Positions 8,525 through 16,918 of a DNA stretch of 64,000 bases are shown piece after piece. Within the stretch, counting starts at the first letter, position 1. The number at the start of each line of letters is the position of its first letter. The DNA lies in the NCBI RefSeq assembly GCF_007829885.1, contig NZ_VIWW01000002.1, positions 310,001 to 374,000 on the forward strand. Direction: 5' to 3'. The notes beneath the pieces were generated by a model. It searched no databases and was not told the origin of the DNA. It was given only the letters and a program-made list of their open reading frames with translations. The DNA is from Streptomyces brevispora. GTDB taxonomy: Bacteria > Actinomycetota > Actinomycetes > Streptomycetales > Streptomycetaceae. A program made the position numbers and the translations under genes.

Positions 8525-9484
8525 ATGGCATCGAACACGCTTGTCTCCCGGCCAGGGAGCGATGCGCGCAAGGCTGGGCGGCGCAGGGCACAGCGTCCCG
8601 CCGACCTCGGGCGCCAGCGGACCCTGATCTCGCCGGCCCAGCTCGGCAGAACCCGCGGCAAGGCCGTCTACTGGATCGTCTTCGCCCTGGTGATCCTCCT
8701 GTTCACGGTGGCCTTCCTCGGCCCGCTGTACTGGATGGTCACCGGCGGCCTCAAGGCCACCCAGGAAGTGGTGCAGAGTCCGCCCACGGCCTTCCCCAGC
8801 TCGATCCACACGGAGAACTACAGCCGGGCCTGGACCGTGATGGACCTGTCCAGGCTGCTCTTCAACACCCTGTACTACGCCTTCGGCGCGCTCGCCTTCC
8901 AGTTGGTGTTCGACGTCGCCGCCGCCTACTCGCTGTCCAAGCTGCGGCCGGTGTTCGGCAAGGTCATCCTCGGCATGATGCTGGCCACCCTGATGATCCC
9001 GGCGACCGTCCTGGTCGTACCCCAGTACCTGACCGTCCTGGACGTGCCGATCTTCCAGCGGAACCTGCTGAACTCACCGTGGGTGATCTGGCTCCCGTCC
9101 GTCACCAACGCCTTCAACATCTTCCTGCTGAAGCGATTCTTCGACTCCATCCCGAGAGAACTCCTGGACGCCGCGGCCATCGACGGCGCATCGCCCCTGC
9201 GCACCCTGCGCTCCGTGGTCCTGCCGATCTCCCGGCCGATCCTCGGCGTCGTCTCCATCTTCGCCGTCGTCGGGGTGTGGAAGGACTTCCTCTGGCCCAT
9301 GCTCACCCTGCCCGACCCGAGCAAGCAGACCCTGAACGTGGGCATCTACTCGCTGGCCAGCGGCGTACCGGAGAACGTACTCATCGCCGCGCTGACCATC
9401 GCGTCCATCCCGACGCTGCTGATCTTCCTCCTGTTCCAGCGCAACATCATGAGCGGTCTGACCGCGGGCGGCCTCAAGGGCTAG
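8525..9484 (+). CDS. ABC sugar transporter permease, MalG-like
   Basis: A 319-residue second permease. After a basic 45-residue N-terminus come six helices, the first being VYWIVFALVILLFTVAFLG. The EAA loop reads DAAAIDGASPLRTLRSVVLP at about residues 218-237, and the C-terminus ends MSGLTAGGLKG, a MalG-type signature. It starts 15 bases after the first permease and pairs with it. The next gene, a glucosidase, follows after about 140 bases on the same strand and is probably co-transcribed. Confidence 0.88.
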   Translation: MASNTLVSRPGSDARKAGRRRAQRPADLGRQRTLISPAQLGRTRGKAVYWIVFALVILLFTVAFLGPLYWMVTGGLKATQEVVQSPPTAFPSSIHTENYSRAWTVMDLSRLLFNTLYYAFGALAFQLVFDVAAAYSLSKLRPVFGKVILGMMLATLMIPATVLVVPQYLTVLDVPIFQRNLLNSPWVIWLPSVTNAFNIFLLKRFFDSIPRELLDAAAIDGASPLRTLRSVVLPISRPILGVVSIFAVVGVWKDFLWPMLTLPDPSKQTLNVGIYSLASGVPENVLIAALTIASIPTLLIFLLFQRNIMSGLTAGGLKG

Positions 9485-9627
9485 GAGTCCTCCGGGACCC
9501 GAGCCCGCCCCCGCCCGGGGGACACCCCGCACAGCCGCCCTCCCCTCAGCACTCCGCCGCCGGCTCGACCGTCCTGCCCCGCATGCGGGCCGGCGGCGGA
9601 GTACCACCTGCCCGAAAGGAACGTCAC

Positions 9628-11253
9628 GTGGCAGCCAACCGTCCGTCCGAGGTCACCGCGAACTGGTGGCGCGACGCAGCCATCTACCAGATCTATGTAC
9701 GCAGCTTCGCCGATGGCGACGGTGACGGCACCGGCGACCTCGCGGGAGTGCGGGCCAGGCTGCCCTATCTCGTCGAACTCGGCGTGGACGCACTCTGGTT
9801 CACCCCCTGGTACCTCTCGCCGCTCGCCGACGGCGGCTACGACGTGGCCGACTACCGCGCCATCGACCCCGCGTTCGGCACCCTGGCGGAGGCGGAGAAA
9901 CTGATCGCCGAGGCCCGCGAACTCGGCATCCGCACCATCATCGACATCGTGCCCAACCACGTCTCCGACCAGCACGCCTGGTTCCGGGCAGCCCTCGAAG
10001 CCGGCTCCGGCAGCCCCGAACGCGACCTCTTCCACTTCCGCAAGGGGCGCGGCCCGGACGGCGCGACACCGCCCAACGACTGGGTCTCCGAATTCGGCGG
10101 CACACCGTGGACCCGGCTGGACGACGGCGAGTGGTACCTCCACCTGTTCGCCACCCAGCAACCCGACCTCAACTGGGCGCACCCGGCGGTCCGCCAGGAA
10201 CACGAGGAGGTGCTGCGCTTCTGGTTCGAACGCGGCGTCTCGGGCGTACGCATCGACTCAGCGGCCCTGCTCGCCAAGGACCCCGCACTGCCCGACTTCG
10301 TCGAGGGCAGCGACCCGCACCCCTTCGTCGACCGCGACGAACTGCACGACATCTACCGCTCCTGGCGCGCCATCGCCGACGAGTACGGCGGCGTCTTCGT
10401 CGGCGAGGTCTGGCTCCCGGACACCGAACGGTTCGCCCGCTACCTGCGCCCCGACGAACTGCACACCGCCTTCAACTTCAACTTCCTGGCCTGCCCCTGG
10501 GACGCCGCACTGCTGCGGACCGCCATCGACGACACGCTCGCCGAGCACGCCTCGGTCGGCGCCCCCGCCACCTGGGTCCTGTGCAACCACGACGTCACCC
10601 GTACCGTCACCCGCTACGGCCGCACCGAGACCGGCTTCGACTTCGCCGCGAAGACCTTCGGCACACCGACGGACCTGGCCCTGGGCACCCGCCGCGCCCG
10701 CGCCGCCGCCCTGCTCTCGCTGGCCCTGCCCGGCGCGGCCTACCTCTACCAGGGCGAGGAACTCGGCCTCCCGGAGGTGGACATCCCGCTGGACCGGATC
10801 CAGGACCCGATGCACTTCCGCAAGGGCGGCGCCGATCCCGGACGCGACGGCTGCCGGGTGCCACTGCCCTGGTCGGCGCAGGGACCGTACGCGGGCTTCG
10901 GCGCCACCGCCGAACCCTGGCTCCCGCAGCCGGCCGACTGGTCCTCGTACGCCGCCGACCTGCAGAGCGACGATCCGGACTCGATGCTCACCCTGTACCG
11001 CGAGGCGTTGAGGCTGCGTCGCGGCGAACCGGGATTCGGGACGGCGGGGGAGCCCGGCATACGGCGGCTGACCTGGCTGGACGCGGCGCCCGGAGTGCTT
11101 TCCTTCACCCGGACCGACGGACTCGTCTGCGTGGTCAACCTGGCCGCAGAGGCGGCCGAGCTGCCCGGCCACTCCGCGGTGCTGCTGGCCAGCGGCCCGC
11201 TCGACGAGGCGGGCGGACTCCCGCAGGACACCGCGGTCTGGCTGCGGGCCTGA
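9628..11253 (+). CDS. Intracellular GH13 alpha-glucosidase
   Basis: A 541-residue glycoside hydrolase family 13 enzyme without a signal peptide. The four family regions are visible: DIVPNH (I), GVRIDSAAL with nucleophile Asp210 (II), GEVW with acid/base Glu260 (III) and NHD with Asp322 (IV). The N-terminal YQIYVRSFADGDGDGTGDLAG is typical of alpha-glucosidases and oligo-1,6-glucosidases. GTG 9628 is preceded by the GAAAGGAA ribosome binding site. It ends the importer operon, so it probably hydrolyses imported alpha-linked oligosaccharides to glucose. Linkage preference (alpha-1,3 against 1,4 or 1,6) cannot be read from sequence alone. Confidence 0.87.
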   Translation: MAANRPSEVTANWWRDAAIYQIYVRSFADGDGDGTGDLAGVRARLPYLVELGVDALWFTPWYLSPLADGGYDVADYRAIDPAFGTLAEAEKLIAEARELGIRTIIDIVPNHVSDQHAWFRAALEAGSGSPERDLFHFRKGRGPDGATPPNDWVSEFGGTPWTRLDDGEWYLHLFATQQPDLNWAHPAVRQEHEEVLRFWFERGVSGVRIDSAALLAKDPALPDFVEGSDPHPFVDRDELHDIYRSWRAIADEYGGVFVGEVWLPDTERFARYLRPDELHTAFNFNFLACPWDAALLRTAIDDTLAEHASVGAPATWVLCNHDVTRTVTRYGRTETGFDFAAKTFGTPTDLALGTRRARAAALLSLALPGAAYLYQGEELGLPEVDIPLDRIQDPMHFRKGGADPGRDGCRVPLPWSAQGPYAGFGATAEPWLPQPADWSSYAADLQSDDPDSMLTLYREALRLRRGEPGFGTAGEPGIRRLTWLDAAPGVLSFTRTDGLVCVVNLAAEAAELPGHSAVLLASGPLDEAGGLPQDTAVWLRA

Positions 11254-11343
11254 CCTCCGGACGGATGACGCACCTGCCCCTGGGCCCGGCGGGGTCCATG
11301 GGCAGGATCGCGGGGGAACGTGGGCTGCGGCAGAGTAGAGCAT

Positions 11344-11670
11344 ATGGACGTCCCCAATGATCTGAATGCCCTCGCCGACGAGCACCTGGCCGCGGCCCGC
11401 ACCTCCGCGCACGGCCGCAGCGCCCACCTCCTGCTGCACGAGGAGCCGCTGCGGCAGACCGTCATCGCCCTGACCTCGGGTTCCGCGCTCGACGAGCACA
11501 ACGCCCCGCCCGCCGCCTCCCTCCAGGTGCTGCGCGGCACGGTCCGGCTCACGGCCGCGTCCGGCGATGTGGAACTGGCACCCGGACGGCTGCACCCCAT
11601 CCCGCAGGAGCGGCACGGGCTGCTCGCGCTGGAGGACGCCGTGGTGCTGCTGACGGCGGTCAACGGCTGA
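11344..11670 (+). CDS. Small cupin-fold protein
   Basis: A 108-residue protein with a single cupin beta-barrel: TSGSALDEHNAPPAASLQVLRGTVRL matches motif 1 with a histidine, and LAPGRLHPIPQERHGLLALEDAVVLL matches motif 2. Related small cupins are annotated only as cytoplasmic cupin proteins. ATG 11344 is chosen over an upstream in-frame start at 11320 because the latter sits in promoter-like sequence (AGTAGAGCATATG). No good ribosome binding site is visible, so it may be leaderless. It stands alone between the glucosidase gene and the convergent sigma-factor gene. Substrate unknown. Confidence 0.7.
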   Translation: MDVPNDLNALADEHLAAARTSAHGRSAHLLLHEEPLRQTVIALTSGSALDEHNAPPAASLQVLRGTVRLTAASGDVELAPGRLHPIPQERHGLLALEDAVVLLTAVNG

Positions 11671-11679
11671 CGGCCCCGG

Positions 11680-12948
11680 TCAGCCGTCGGGCAGCGCCCG
11701 GCGGCGGCGCCGCAGGAAGTCCCGCTCGGCCGTGTTCCGCGTGCGGTCGGCCGCCGCGTCGTACGCGGACGCGGCCTCCCGGGTGCGGCCCAGCCTGCGC
11801 AGCAGATCGGCCCGCACGGCATGGAACACGTGGTAGCCGTCGAGCCCCAGCCGGTCGACGAGCGCGAGGGCCGCTTCCGGACCCGCCACCTCCGCCACGG
11901 CCACCGCACGGTTCAGCGCCACCACCGGGCTCGGCCCGACGGCGAGCAACTGGTCGTAGAGCCGCAGGATCTGGCCCCAGTCGGTGGCGGACGCGGTCGC
12001 CGCGTCACTGTGCACGGCGTTGATCGCCGCCTGGATCTGGTACGGACCCGGCCGGCCCCGCCGCAGGCACTGCCGGACGAGCGACTGCCCCTCGGCGATC
12101 AGCGCTCCGTCCCACAGATCGCGCCGCTGCTCACCCAACGGCACCAGTTCACCGCCCGGTCCCGAGCGCGCCGGGCGCCGCGACTCGGTGAGCAGCATGA
12201 GCGCGAGGAGCCCCACCGCCTCCGGTTCGTCGGGCATCAGCGCGGTCAGCAGCCGGCCGAGACGAATGGCCTCCGCGCAGAGTTCCTCACGCACCAGCCG
12301 GTCGCCCGAACTCGCCGTGTACCCCTCGTTGAAGACGAGGTACACCACGGCGAGCACCGAGCGCACCCGCTCGGGCAGATCGGCGTCGCAGGGCACCCGG
12401 TAGGGGATGCGGGCGTCACGGATCTTGGCCTTCGCCCGCACCAGCCGCTGCGCCATGGTCGGCTCGGGCACCAGGAACGCGTGTGCCAGCTCCGCGGTGG
12501 TCAGGCCGCCGAGCAGCCGCAGGGTCAGGGCGATCTGCGCGGCGGTGGAGAGGGAGGGATGGCAGCAGGTGAATATCAGGCGGAGCCGGTCGTCGCGCAC
12601 GGGGCCCTCCTCGGCCGGTTCGCTCCCGGCACGCAGCAGCGCGGCCTGGGCGTGCCGGTCGGCGCGCGAGGCCTCACGGCGCAGCCGGTCGATGGCCCGG
12701 TTACGCGCGGTGGTGATGATCCAGCCGGCGGGCGCGGGCGGTGGCCCGGTCACCGGCCACCGGTCGAGCGCGGCGGTGAACGCCTCCTGGACCGCTTCCT
12801 CGGCGATGTCGATGTCACCGAAGGAGCCGACGAGCACGGCAACGCAGCGGCCGTACTCGGCGCGGAAGAGACGCTCGATCTCCCGGGCGGGCACGGCCGG
12901 CTCGTCCGGTCCACCGCTCGGGGCGGACCGGCCGGGCGAGTCCGTCAT
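11680..12948 (-). CDS. ECF42-type RNA polymerase sigma factor with C-terminal TPR-like extension
   Basis: A 422-residue ECF sigma factor. Region 2 lies near residues 25-95 (EIERLFRAEYGRCVAVLVGSF through WIITTARNRAIDRLRR). Region 4 follows at about 125-185 (GGLTTAELAHAFLVPEPTMAQRLVRAK). A long alpha-helical C-terminal domain with TPR-like repeats (EAALALVDRLGLDGYHVFHAVRADLLRRLGRTREA) takes up the remaining half. This architecture plus the DGPF/YCII partner gene defines the ECF42 group, which lacks an ordinary anti-sigma factor. ATG 12948 overlaps the partner stop by one base (TGATG), so the two are translationally coupled. Confidence 0.9.
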   Translation of the reverse strand: MTDSPGRSAPSGGPDEPAVPAREIERLFRAEYGRCVAVLVGSFGDIDIAEEAVQEAFTAALDRWPVTGPPPAPAGWIITTARNRAIDRLRREASRADRHAQAALLRAGSEPAEEGPVRDDRLRLIFTCCHPSLSTAAQIALTLRLLGGLTTAELAHAFLVPEPTMAQRLVRAKAKIRDARIPYRVPCDADLPERVRSVLAVVYLVFNEGYTASSGDRLVREELCAEAIRLGRLLTALMPDEPEAVGLLALMLLTESRRPARSGPGGELVPLGEQRRDLWDGALIAEGQSLVRQCLRRGRPGPYQIQAAINAVHSDAATASATDWGQILRLYDQLLAVGPSPVVALNRAVAVAEVAGPEAALALVDRLGLDGYHVFHAVRADLLRRLGRTREAASAYDAAADRTRNTAERDFLRRRRRALPDG

Positions 12949-13304
12949 CAGCCCTCCACTTCTCCCTCGAACGGGCGGACCTCGATGGGGAGCCCGATCG
13001 CCAGCGCGGCCTTGCGGCCCCAGTCGAGCGCGGCATCCAGATCGGGGGCCTTGATGATGCTGAGCCCGCCGAGGTACTCCTTCCCCTCGATGTACGGCCC
13101 GTCGGTGAGCACCGTGCCGCCGTCCTTCGCCCGCACGACGGTGGCCGTGCTCGGCGCACTCAGCCCGCCGTCGAAGACCCAAGCCCCGGCCTGCTGGAGC
13201 TCCCGGTGAAAGCCCTCGACGTCGCGCATGATGCGTTGCAGCTCCGCGGGAGCGGGCGGTACGCCGTCGGCCGGTGTGACGACGCTGAGCAGATAGTGCT
13301 TCAT
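12948..13304 (-). CDS. YCII/DGPF domain protein, partner of the ECF sigma factor
   Basis: A 118-residue YCII-related protein carrying the DGPF-type motif (VLTDGPYIEGKEYLGGLSII). Such proteins are encoded immediately upstream of ECF42 sigma factors and are thought to form their regulon and possibly signal inputs. The stop codon overlaps the sigma-factor start. A matching ECF42-type promoter is visible 53 bases upstream of the start, which suggests that the sigma factor drives its own operon. Confidence 0.88.
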   Translation of the reverse strand: MKHYLLSVVTPADGVPPAPAELQRIMRDVEGFHRELQQAGAWVFDGGLSAPSTATVVRAKDGGTVLTDGPYIEGKEYLGGLSIIKAPDLDAALDWGRKAALAIGLPIEVRPFEGEVEG

Positions 13305-13356
13305 GGTGTGCCTCCTCGGGTGCGACGCCGGCGTCGTGCCGGCCTCTCACCCTCTA

Positions 13357-13383
13357 TACGAACGGCTGCCGCCCGGATCGACA
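13357..13383 (-). promoter_or_regulatory. Probable ECF42-dependent autoregulatory promoter
   Basis: On the minus strand TGTCGA (-35, 13383-13378) is followed after 17 bases by CGTA (-10, 13360-13357). TGTCGA with a CGA/CGT-type -10 is the consensus I recall for ECF42 promoters. The position suits the DGPF-sigma operon. A separate GAACAC-N4-GTGTTC inverted repeat lies at 13386-13401. Confidence 0.5.
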
Positions 13384-13418
13384 CGGAACACAGTCGTGTT
13401 CGACGTCTTTCTTTCCCA

Positions 13419-13448
13419 GACCCTTTTGGGAGCGCTCCCAAAAGGGTC
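13419..13448. promoter_or_regulatory. CebR-like operator inside a 30-bp perfect palindrome
   Basis: The 30 bases are perfectly self-complementary (left arm GACCCTTTTGGGAGC). The central 14, TGGGAGCGCTCCCA at 13427-13440, equal the cellobiose-repressor (CebR, LacI family) operator known from Streptomyces. It ends 11 bases before the GNAT start, so a bound repressor would block transcription or initiation. No cellobiose genes adjoin it. Confidence 0.7.
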
Positions 13449-13459
13449 AGGATGAGGGC

Positions 13460-14086
13460 ATGACCTTGCGACCCGGCATCCGCGAGTACCACCCGGCCGA
13501 CCGTGCGGCACTCGCGGACATCTGCGTCCGGACGGCCGACAACGGCGGCGACTCCCGGCATCTGTACCCGGACCCGGAGCTGATGCCGTCGATCTTCGCC
13601 GCTCCGTACACCTATCTCGAACCCGGTCTGGCCTTCGTGATCGACGACGGTACGGGCCGGGCGGTCGGATACATCCTCGGGACGGCGGACACACCGCGGT
13701 TCGTGACGGAGTTCCGTACACGCTGGCTGCCCCTCGTCCAGGACCGCTACCCGCGCCCGGACGGCGCGCCGCGCGGTCCCAGCGACGAGATGATCGCCCT
13801 CCTGCACAACCCGGAACGGATGATCCTGCCCGAACTGGCCGGCCACCCGGCCCACCTGCACATCGATCTGCTCCCCGAATGGCAGCGCAGGGGGTACGGG
13901 AGAGCGCTGATGCGTACGTTCCTGGCAGCCCTGCGCGCCAAGGGGGTGGGGCGGGTGCACCTGTCCATGCTCACCGCCAACACCCCGGCGAGAGCCTTCT
14001 ACGACCGGCTCGGCTTCACCGGGATCCGGGTGCCGGACCCCGGGCCCGTCACCTACCTGGGGCGCGGCACCGAGGCGGACCTGTAG
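13460..14086 (+). CDS. GNAT family N-acetyltransferase
   Basis: A 208-residue acetyltransferase. The acetyl-CoA binding segment is HLHIDLLPEWQRRGYGRALM (about residues 132-151), with the R-R-G-Y-G pyrophosphate loop, followed by the NTPARAFYDRLGF C-terminal signature. The long insert before it (PRPDGAPRGPSDEMIALLHNPERM) resembles the acetyltransferase type found near hexosaminidase genes in actinomycetes. The start at 13460 follows GGATGAGGG. Control by a CebR-like operator suggests that it is repressed with cellulose/chitin-type sugar genes; its substrate is unknown. Confidence 0.85.
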   Translation: MTLRPGIREYHPADRAALADICVRTADNGGDSRHLYPDPELMPSIFAAPYTYLEPGLAFVIDDGTGRAVGYILGTADTPRFVTEFRTRWLPLVQDRYPRPDGAPRGPSDEMIALLHNPERMILPELAGHPAHLHIDLLPEWQRRGYGRALMRTFLAALRAKGVGRVHLSMLTANTPARAFYDRLGFTGIRVPDPGPVTYLGRGTEADL

Positions 14087-14185
14087 AACGACGCCGCGCC
14101 GGGGGTGCCACGCCGGATCGCTGGGCAGGTAGTGGTGTACGACCCCGAAACGGGGCGAAGCGGCCGGTGGCGAGAGGCGTGTGAC

Positions 14186-15058
14186 GTGAACGAGCAGAGC
14201 GTGTGGCAATTCTCCGACGACCGCGGCCAGTTGACGTCCGCCGAGCGGCGACCGACGCGAGTGCTCGCGTATGTCCAGGCCGGAGCGACCTTATGGGACC
14301 ACGGGATACGGCCGAGCGCGGTATTCGGCTCGGGCCATGACGACCCTGCCGTGCCCGACACCGCGAAGACCGGCTCGCTGCCCCTGGCCGAGGTCGCCTA
14401 TGCCGGCGCCGGCGCCGCTTTGGACGTGGAGACGCTGCTGAGCGGCGAGCCCGACCTCGTGGTGGCCGTCAGCTACGGCGGCGGCCAAGTCTACGGCCTC
14501 GCCCCGGAGACCGCCAAGCACCTGGAGGAGCACGTCCCGGTCGTCGTCATCGACGTGGGCCAGGCGCGCACCCTCGCGGAGATCGGTGAGCGGTTCGCCC
14601 GGCTGGCCCGTTCGCTGGGAGCCGAGGAGCCCACGTCGGCCGCCCGGGAGCTGGACGCCGCCCGCGACCGGCTGCGCGCGCTCGCCGCCGGACCGGCCGG
14701 GGCCAGGGTCCTCGCCCTGTCCCCGGCCGGGCAGCACCAGGCACACCTGGCCCGCCCCCGCATGTGGCCCGAACTGCGGGTGCTGGCAGAGCTCGGCGTC
14801 AACCTCGTGGAACCGGCCGAAGGCCCCGGTGCGAACTGGTCCACGGTCGGCTGGGCGGAGGCCGGGGCGCTGCGCCCCGCCGTCGTGCTCGCCGACATCC
14901 GGGTCAACGCCACCCCTCTCGGCGAGCTCCGGACGAGCGAGGCGTGGGCGGCGATCGAACGCACCGCGCGGGTGGTGCCCTGGAACCCGGAGCCGGTGTG
15001 CAGCGCGCGGGCCCACGCACGGTTCCTGGCCCTGGTGGCCGACGCGCTGGAGGCGTAG
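14186..15058 (+). CDS. Siderophore-binding-like (FepB/BtuF fold) protein without signal peptide, TTA codon
   Basis: A 290-residue protein resembling the periplasmic binding proteins of ferric-siderophore and B12 importers (TRVLAYVQAGATLWDHGIRP, DVETLLSGEPDLVVAVSYGG, VPVVVIDVGQARTLAEIGERFARLARSLG). It has no secretory signal or lipobox from either possible start, so it is predicted to be cytoplasmic. GTG 14186 is preferred because GAGAGG lies 8 bases upstream; an upstream ATG at 14105 has none. Codon 36 is TTA (14291-14293), the only TTA I found in a confident gene here, so translation should depend on the bldA tRNA. No permease or ATPase gene adjoins it. Its ligand is unknown. Confidence 0.75.
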   Translation: MNEQSVWQFSDDRGQLTSAERRPTRVLAYVQAGATLWDHGIRPSAVFGSGHDDPAVPDTAKTGSLPLAEVAYAGAGAALDVETLLSGEPDLVVAVSYGGGQVYGLAPETAKHLEEHVPVVVIDVGQARTLAEIGERFARLARSLGAEEPTSAARELDAARDRLRALAAGPAGARVLALSPAGQHQAHLARPRMWPELRVLAELGVNLVEPAEGPGANWSTVGWAEAGALRPAVVLADIRVNATPLGELRTSEAWAAIERTARVVPWNPEPVCSARAHARFLALVADALEA

Positions 15059-15195
15059 CCGAGCCGCTCGGTGACATCGCGGCCTGCGTGCGCCGATGCC
15101 CCGTACGGACGTCTGCGATCGCGCGGGCCGCCGCGGTTCGGGAGGCTGGCCGGGAGTGTCCCGTCCCGGTACCCGCACGTCCCCAGGAGCAGACA

Positions 15196-15459
15196 ATGCA
15201 AAACGACAAGCACCCTTCCTACGGTCCGGTCGTCTTCCGTGACCGTTCCGCGGGCTACGCCTTTCTGACCCGGTCCACCGCGTCGAGCGAACAGACCATC
15301 GACTGGGACGACGGGAAGAGCTACCCCGTCATCGACGTGGAGATCTCCGCCGAGAGCCACCCCTTCTACACCGGGAAGGCCCGGGTGGTCGACTCCGAGG
15401 GACAGGTCGCCAAATTCGAGCGCAGGTACGGCGAGGACGGGGGCGCGGACGCCTCCTGA
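15196..15459 (+). CDS. rpmE2: 50S ribosomal protein L31, type B (zinc-independent)
   Basis: An 87-residue type-B L31 (KHPSYGPVVFRDRSAGYAFLTRST, then HPFYTGKARVVDSEGQVAKFERRYG). It lacks the CxxC zinc-binding pairs of the type-A protein. In bacteria it replaces the zinc form when zinc is scarce, and in Streptomyces such paralogues are usually Zur-controlled. I see no convincing AT-rich Zur box in the 137 bases upstream. An AGGAGC ribosome binding site precedes ATG 15196. Confidence 0.92.
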   Translation: MQNDKHPSYGPVVFRDRSAGYAFLTRSTASSEQTIDWDDGKSYPVIDVEISAESHPFYTGKARVVDSEGQVAKFERRYGEDGGADAS

Positions 15460-15615
15460 CCCGTACGGGACCCGAGTTCCCGGCCCTCTCCACCGGAGCG
15501 CGGCACGGTGAGCGGCGTCCGGGAAATTAACCCGTTCGGCCCAGTGGGCGCATCCTCTCCCAGGACACCGCCGTTCGAACGAAGGCGGGGTGAACGACGA
15601 CGGGAGGGCCGCGGC

Positions 15616-16851
15616 ATGGCGTGGGACGGGGCAGCAACTGTGGTGACGGGCCTGGGGCTTGTGACCCCGGCGGGCGCCGACGAGGAAACGGTCTGGGCGG
15701 GGCTCTGCGCAGGGGCCGGAATGGCCCGGCACTGCGACGAACTGGCCGGCCTGCCGGTCGGCTTCGCCTGCCGGGTCGACGGCGACCTGGACGAGGCGGT
15801 GGGCGGCCGCGCGGTGTTCCGGATGGCGCGGTTCGTGAAGATGGCCCTCGTCGCCGCGCGCCGGGCCGTGGCGGACGCCGGGCTCCGCCCGGACCGCTGG
15901 GACGGCGCCCGGGTGGGCGTCGTGCTGGGCGTCGGCGTGGGCGGGGTCTCCGTACTCGTCGACAACGTCCGCAGGCTGGACGCGGACGGGCCGCTCGCGG
16001 TCTCCCCGCTCCTCGTGCCGATGATGATGCCGAACGCGGCCGCCGGGGAGGTCGCCATCGACCTGCGCGCCCACGGGCCGAGTCTGGCCCCGGCCACCGC
16101 ATGCGCGTCGGGCGCCACCGCGATCGCCCTCGCCCGCGACCTGCTGACGAGCGGTCAGTGCGATGTGGTGGTGGCGGGCGGGGCGGAGTCCGTGGTGACC
16201 CCGCTGGTGGTGTCCGCGTTCGCCGGGATGGGGGCGCTCTCGGTGCGCACCGGTGATCCGGCGGCCGCGTCGAGGCCGTTCGCCGCGGACCGCGACGGGT
16301 TCGTGCTGGGCGAGGGCGCCGCCGTACTCGTACTGGAGCGGGCCGGGGACGTCAGGGCCCGCGGCGGGCGGGCGCGGGCTGTACTGGCCGGTGCGGGCGC
16401 CGCCACGGACGCGCACCACCCCACCGCACCCGACCCGGCCGGCCGAGGCGCTCAGCGGGCGGTCGAGGCGGCACTGGACCGGGCGGGCTGGGCCGCCCGC
16501 GACGTGGACCACATCAACGCGCATGGCACCTCCACCCCGCTGAACGACGCCATGGAGTCCGCGCTGATCGCCCGGCTCTTCCCGCACCGGCCCTCGGTGA
16601 CCGCGCCGAAGGGCGTCATCGGGCACACCCTCGCGGCGGCCGGTGCGATCGAGGCGGTGGCCACCGTACTGACCCTGGAGCACGGTCTCGTCCCGCCGAT
16701 CGCCAACCTCGACGCGCCACCGGCGGAGTCCGGCCTCGACTGCGTGACCAAGGAGCCCCGCCGCCAGCGCGTCGAGCGGGCCCTCAGCCACTCCTTCGGA
16801 TTCGGCGGCCACAATGTCGCCCTGGCCTTCCAGCGGGCCGAACCCCGCTGA
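15616..16851 (+). CDS. Beta-ketoacyl-ACP synthase (FabF/KAS II type), first of a pair
   Basis: A 411-residue ketosynthase with an intact Cys-His-His triad: Cys163 in TACASG, His303 in NAHGTST and His337 in IGHTLAAAG. It also has the GFGGHN C-terminal loop. It should condense a malonyl-type extender on ACP with an acyl primer. It begins a four-gene plus-strand cluster with an acyl-CoA oxidase-like gene, an ACP and a second ketosynthase. It is not the housekeeping fabF, whose usual neighbours (fabD, fabH, acpP) are absent. The two synthases are clearly homologous, including the DAHHPT segment, suggesting duplication and divergence. Starter unit and product are unknown. Confidence 0.88.
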   Translation: MAWDGAATVVTGLGLVTPAGADEETVWAGLCAGAGMARHCDELAGLPVGFACRVDGDLDEAVGGRAVFRMARFVKMALVAARRAVADAGLRPDRWDGARVGVVLGVGVGGVSVLVDNVRRLDADGPLAVSPLLVPMMMPNAAAGEVAIDLRAHGPSLAPATACASGATAIALARDLLTSGQCDVVVAGGAESVVTPLVVSAFAGMGALSVRTGDPAAASRPFAADRDGFVLGEGAAVLVLERAGDVRARGGRARAVLAGAGAATDAHHPTAPDPAGRGAQRAVEAALDRAGWAARDVDHINAHGTSTPLNDAMESALIARLFPHRPSVTAPKGVIGHTLAAAGAIEAVATVLTLEHGLVPPIANLDAPPAESGLDCVTKEPRRQRVERALSHSFGFGGHNVALAFQRAEPR

Positions 16852-16918
16852 ACAGGAAAGGAATAGCCGCGACTGCTGTTTTCGGGTGTCCTGGCTGATT
16901 CCTGATCGTTCCTTTCGT

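Noticed and set aside
15060..15195. Zur box upstream of type-B L31
   Set aside because: No AT-rich Zur-like palindrome is visible in this GC-rich stretch.
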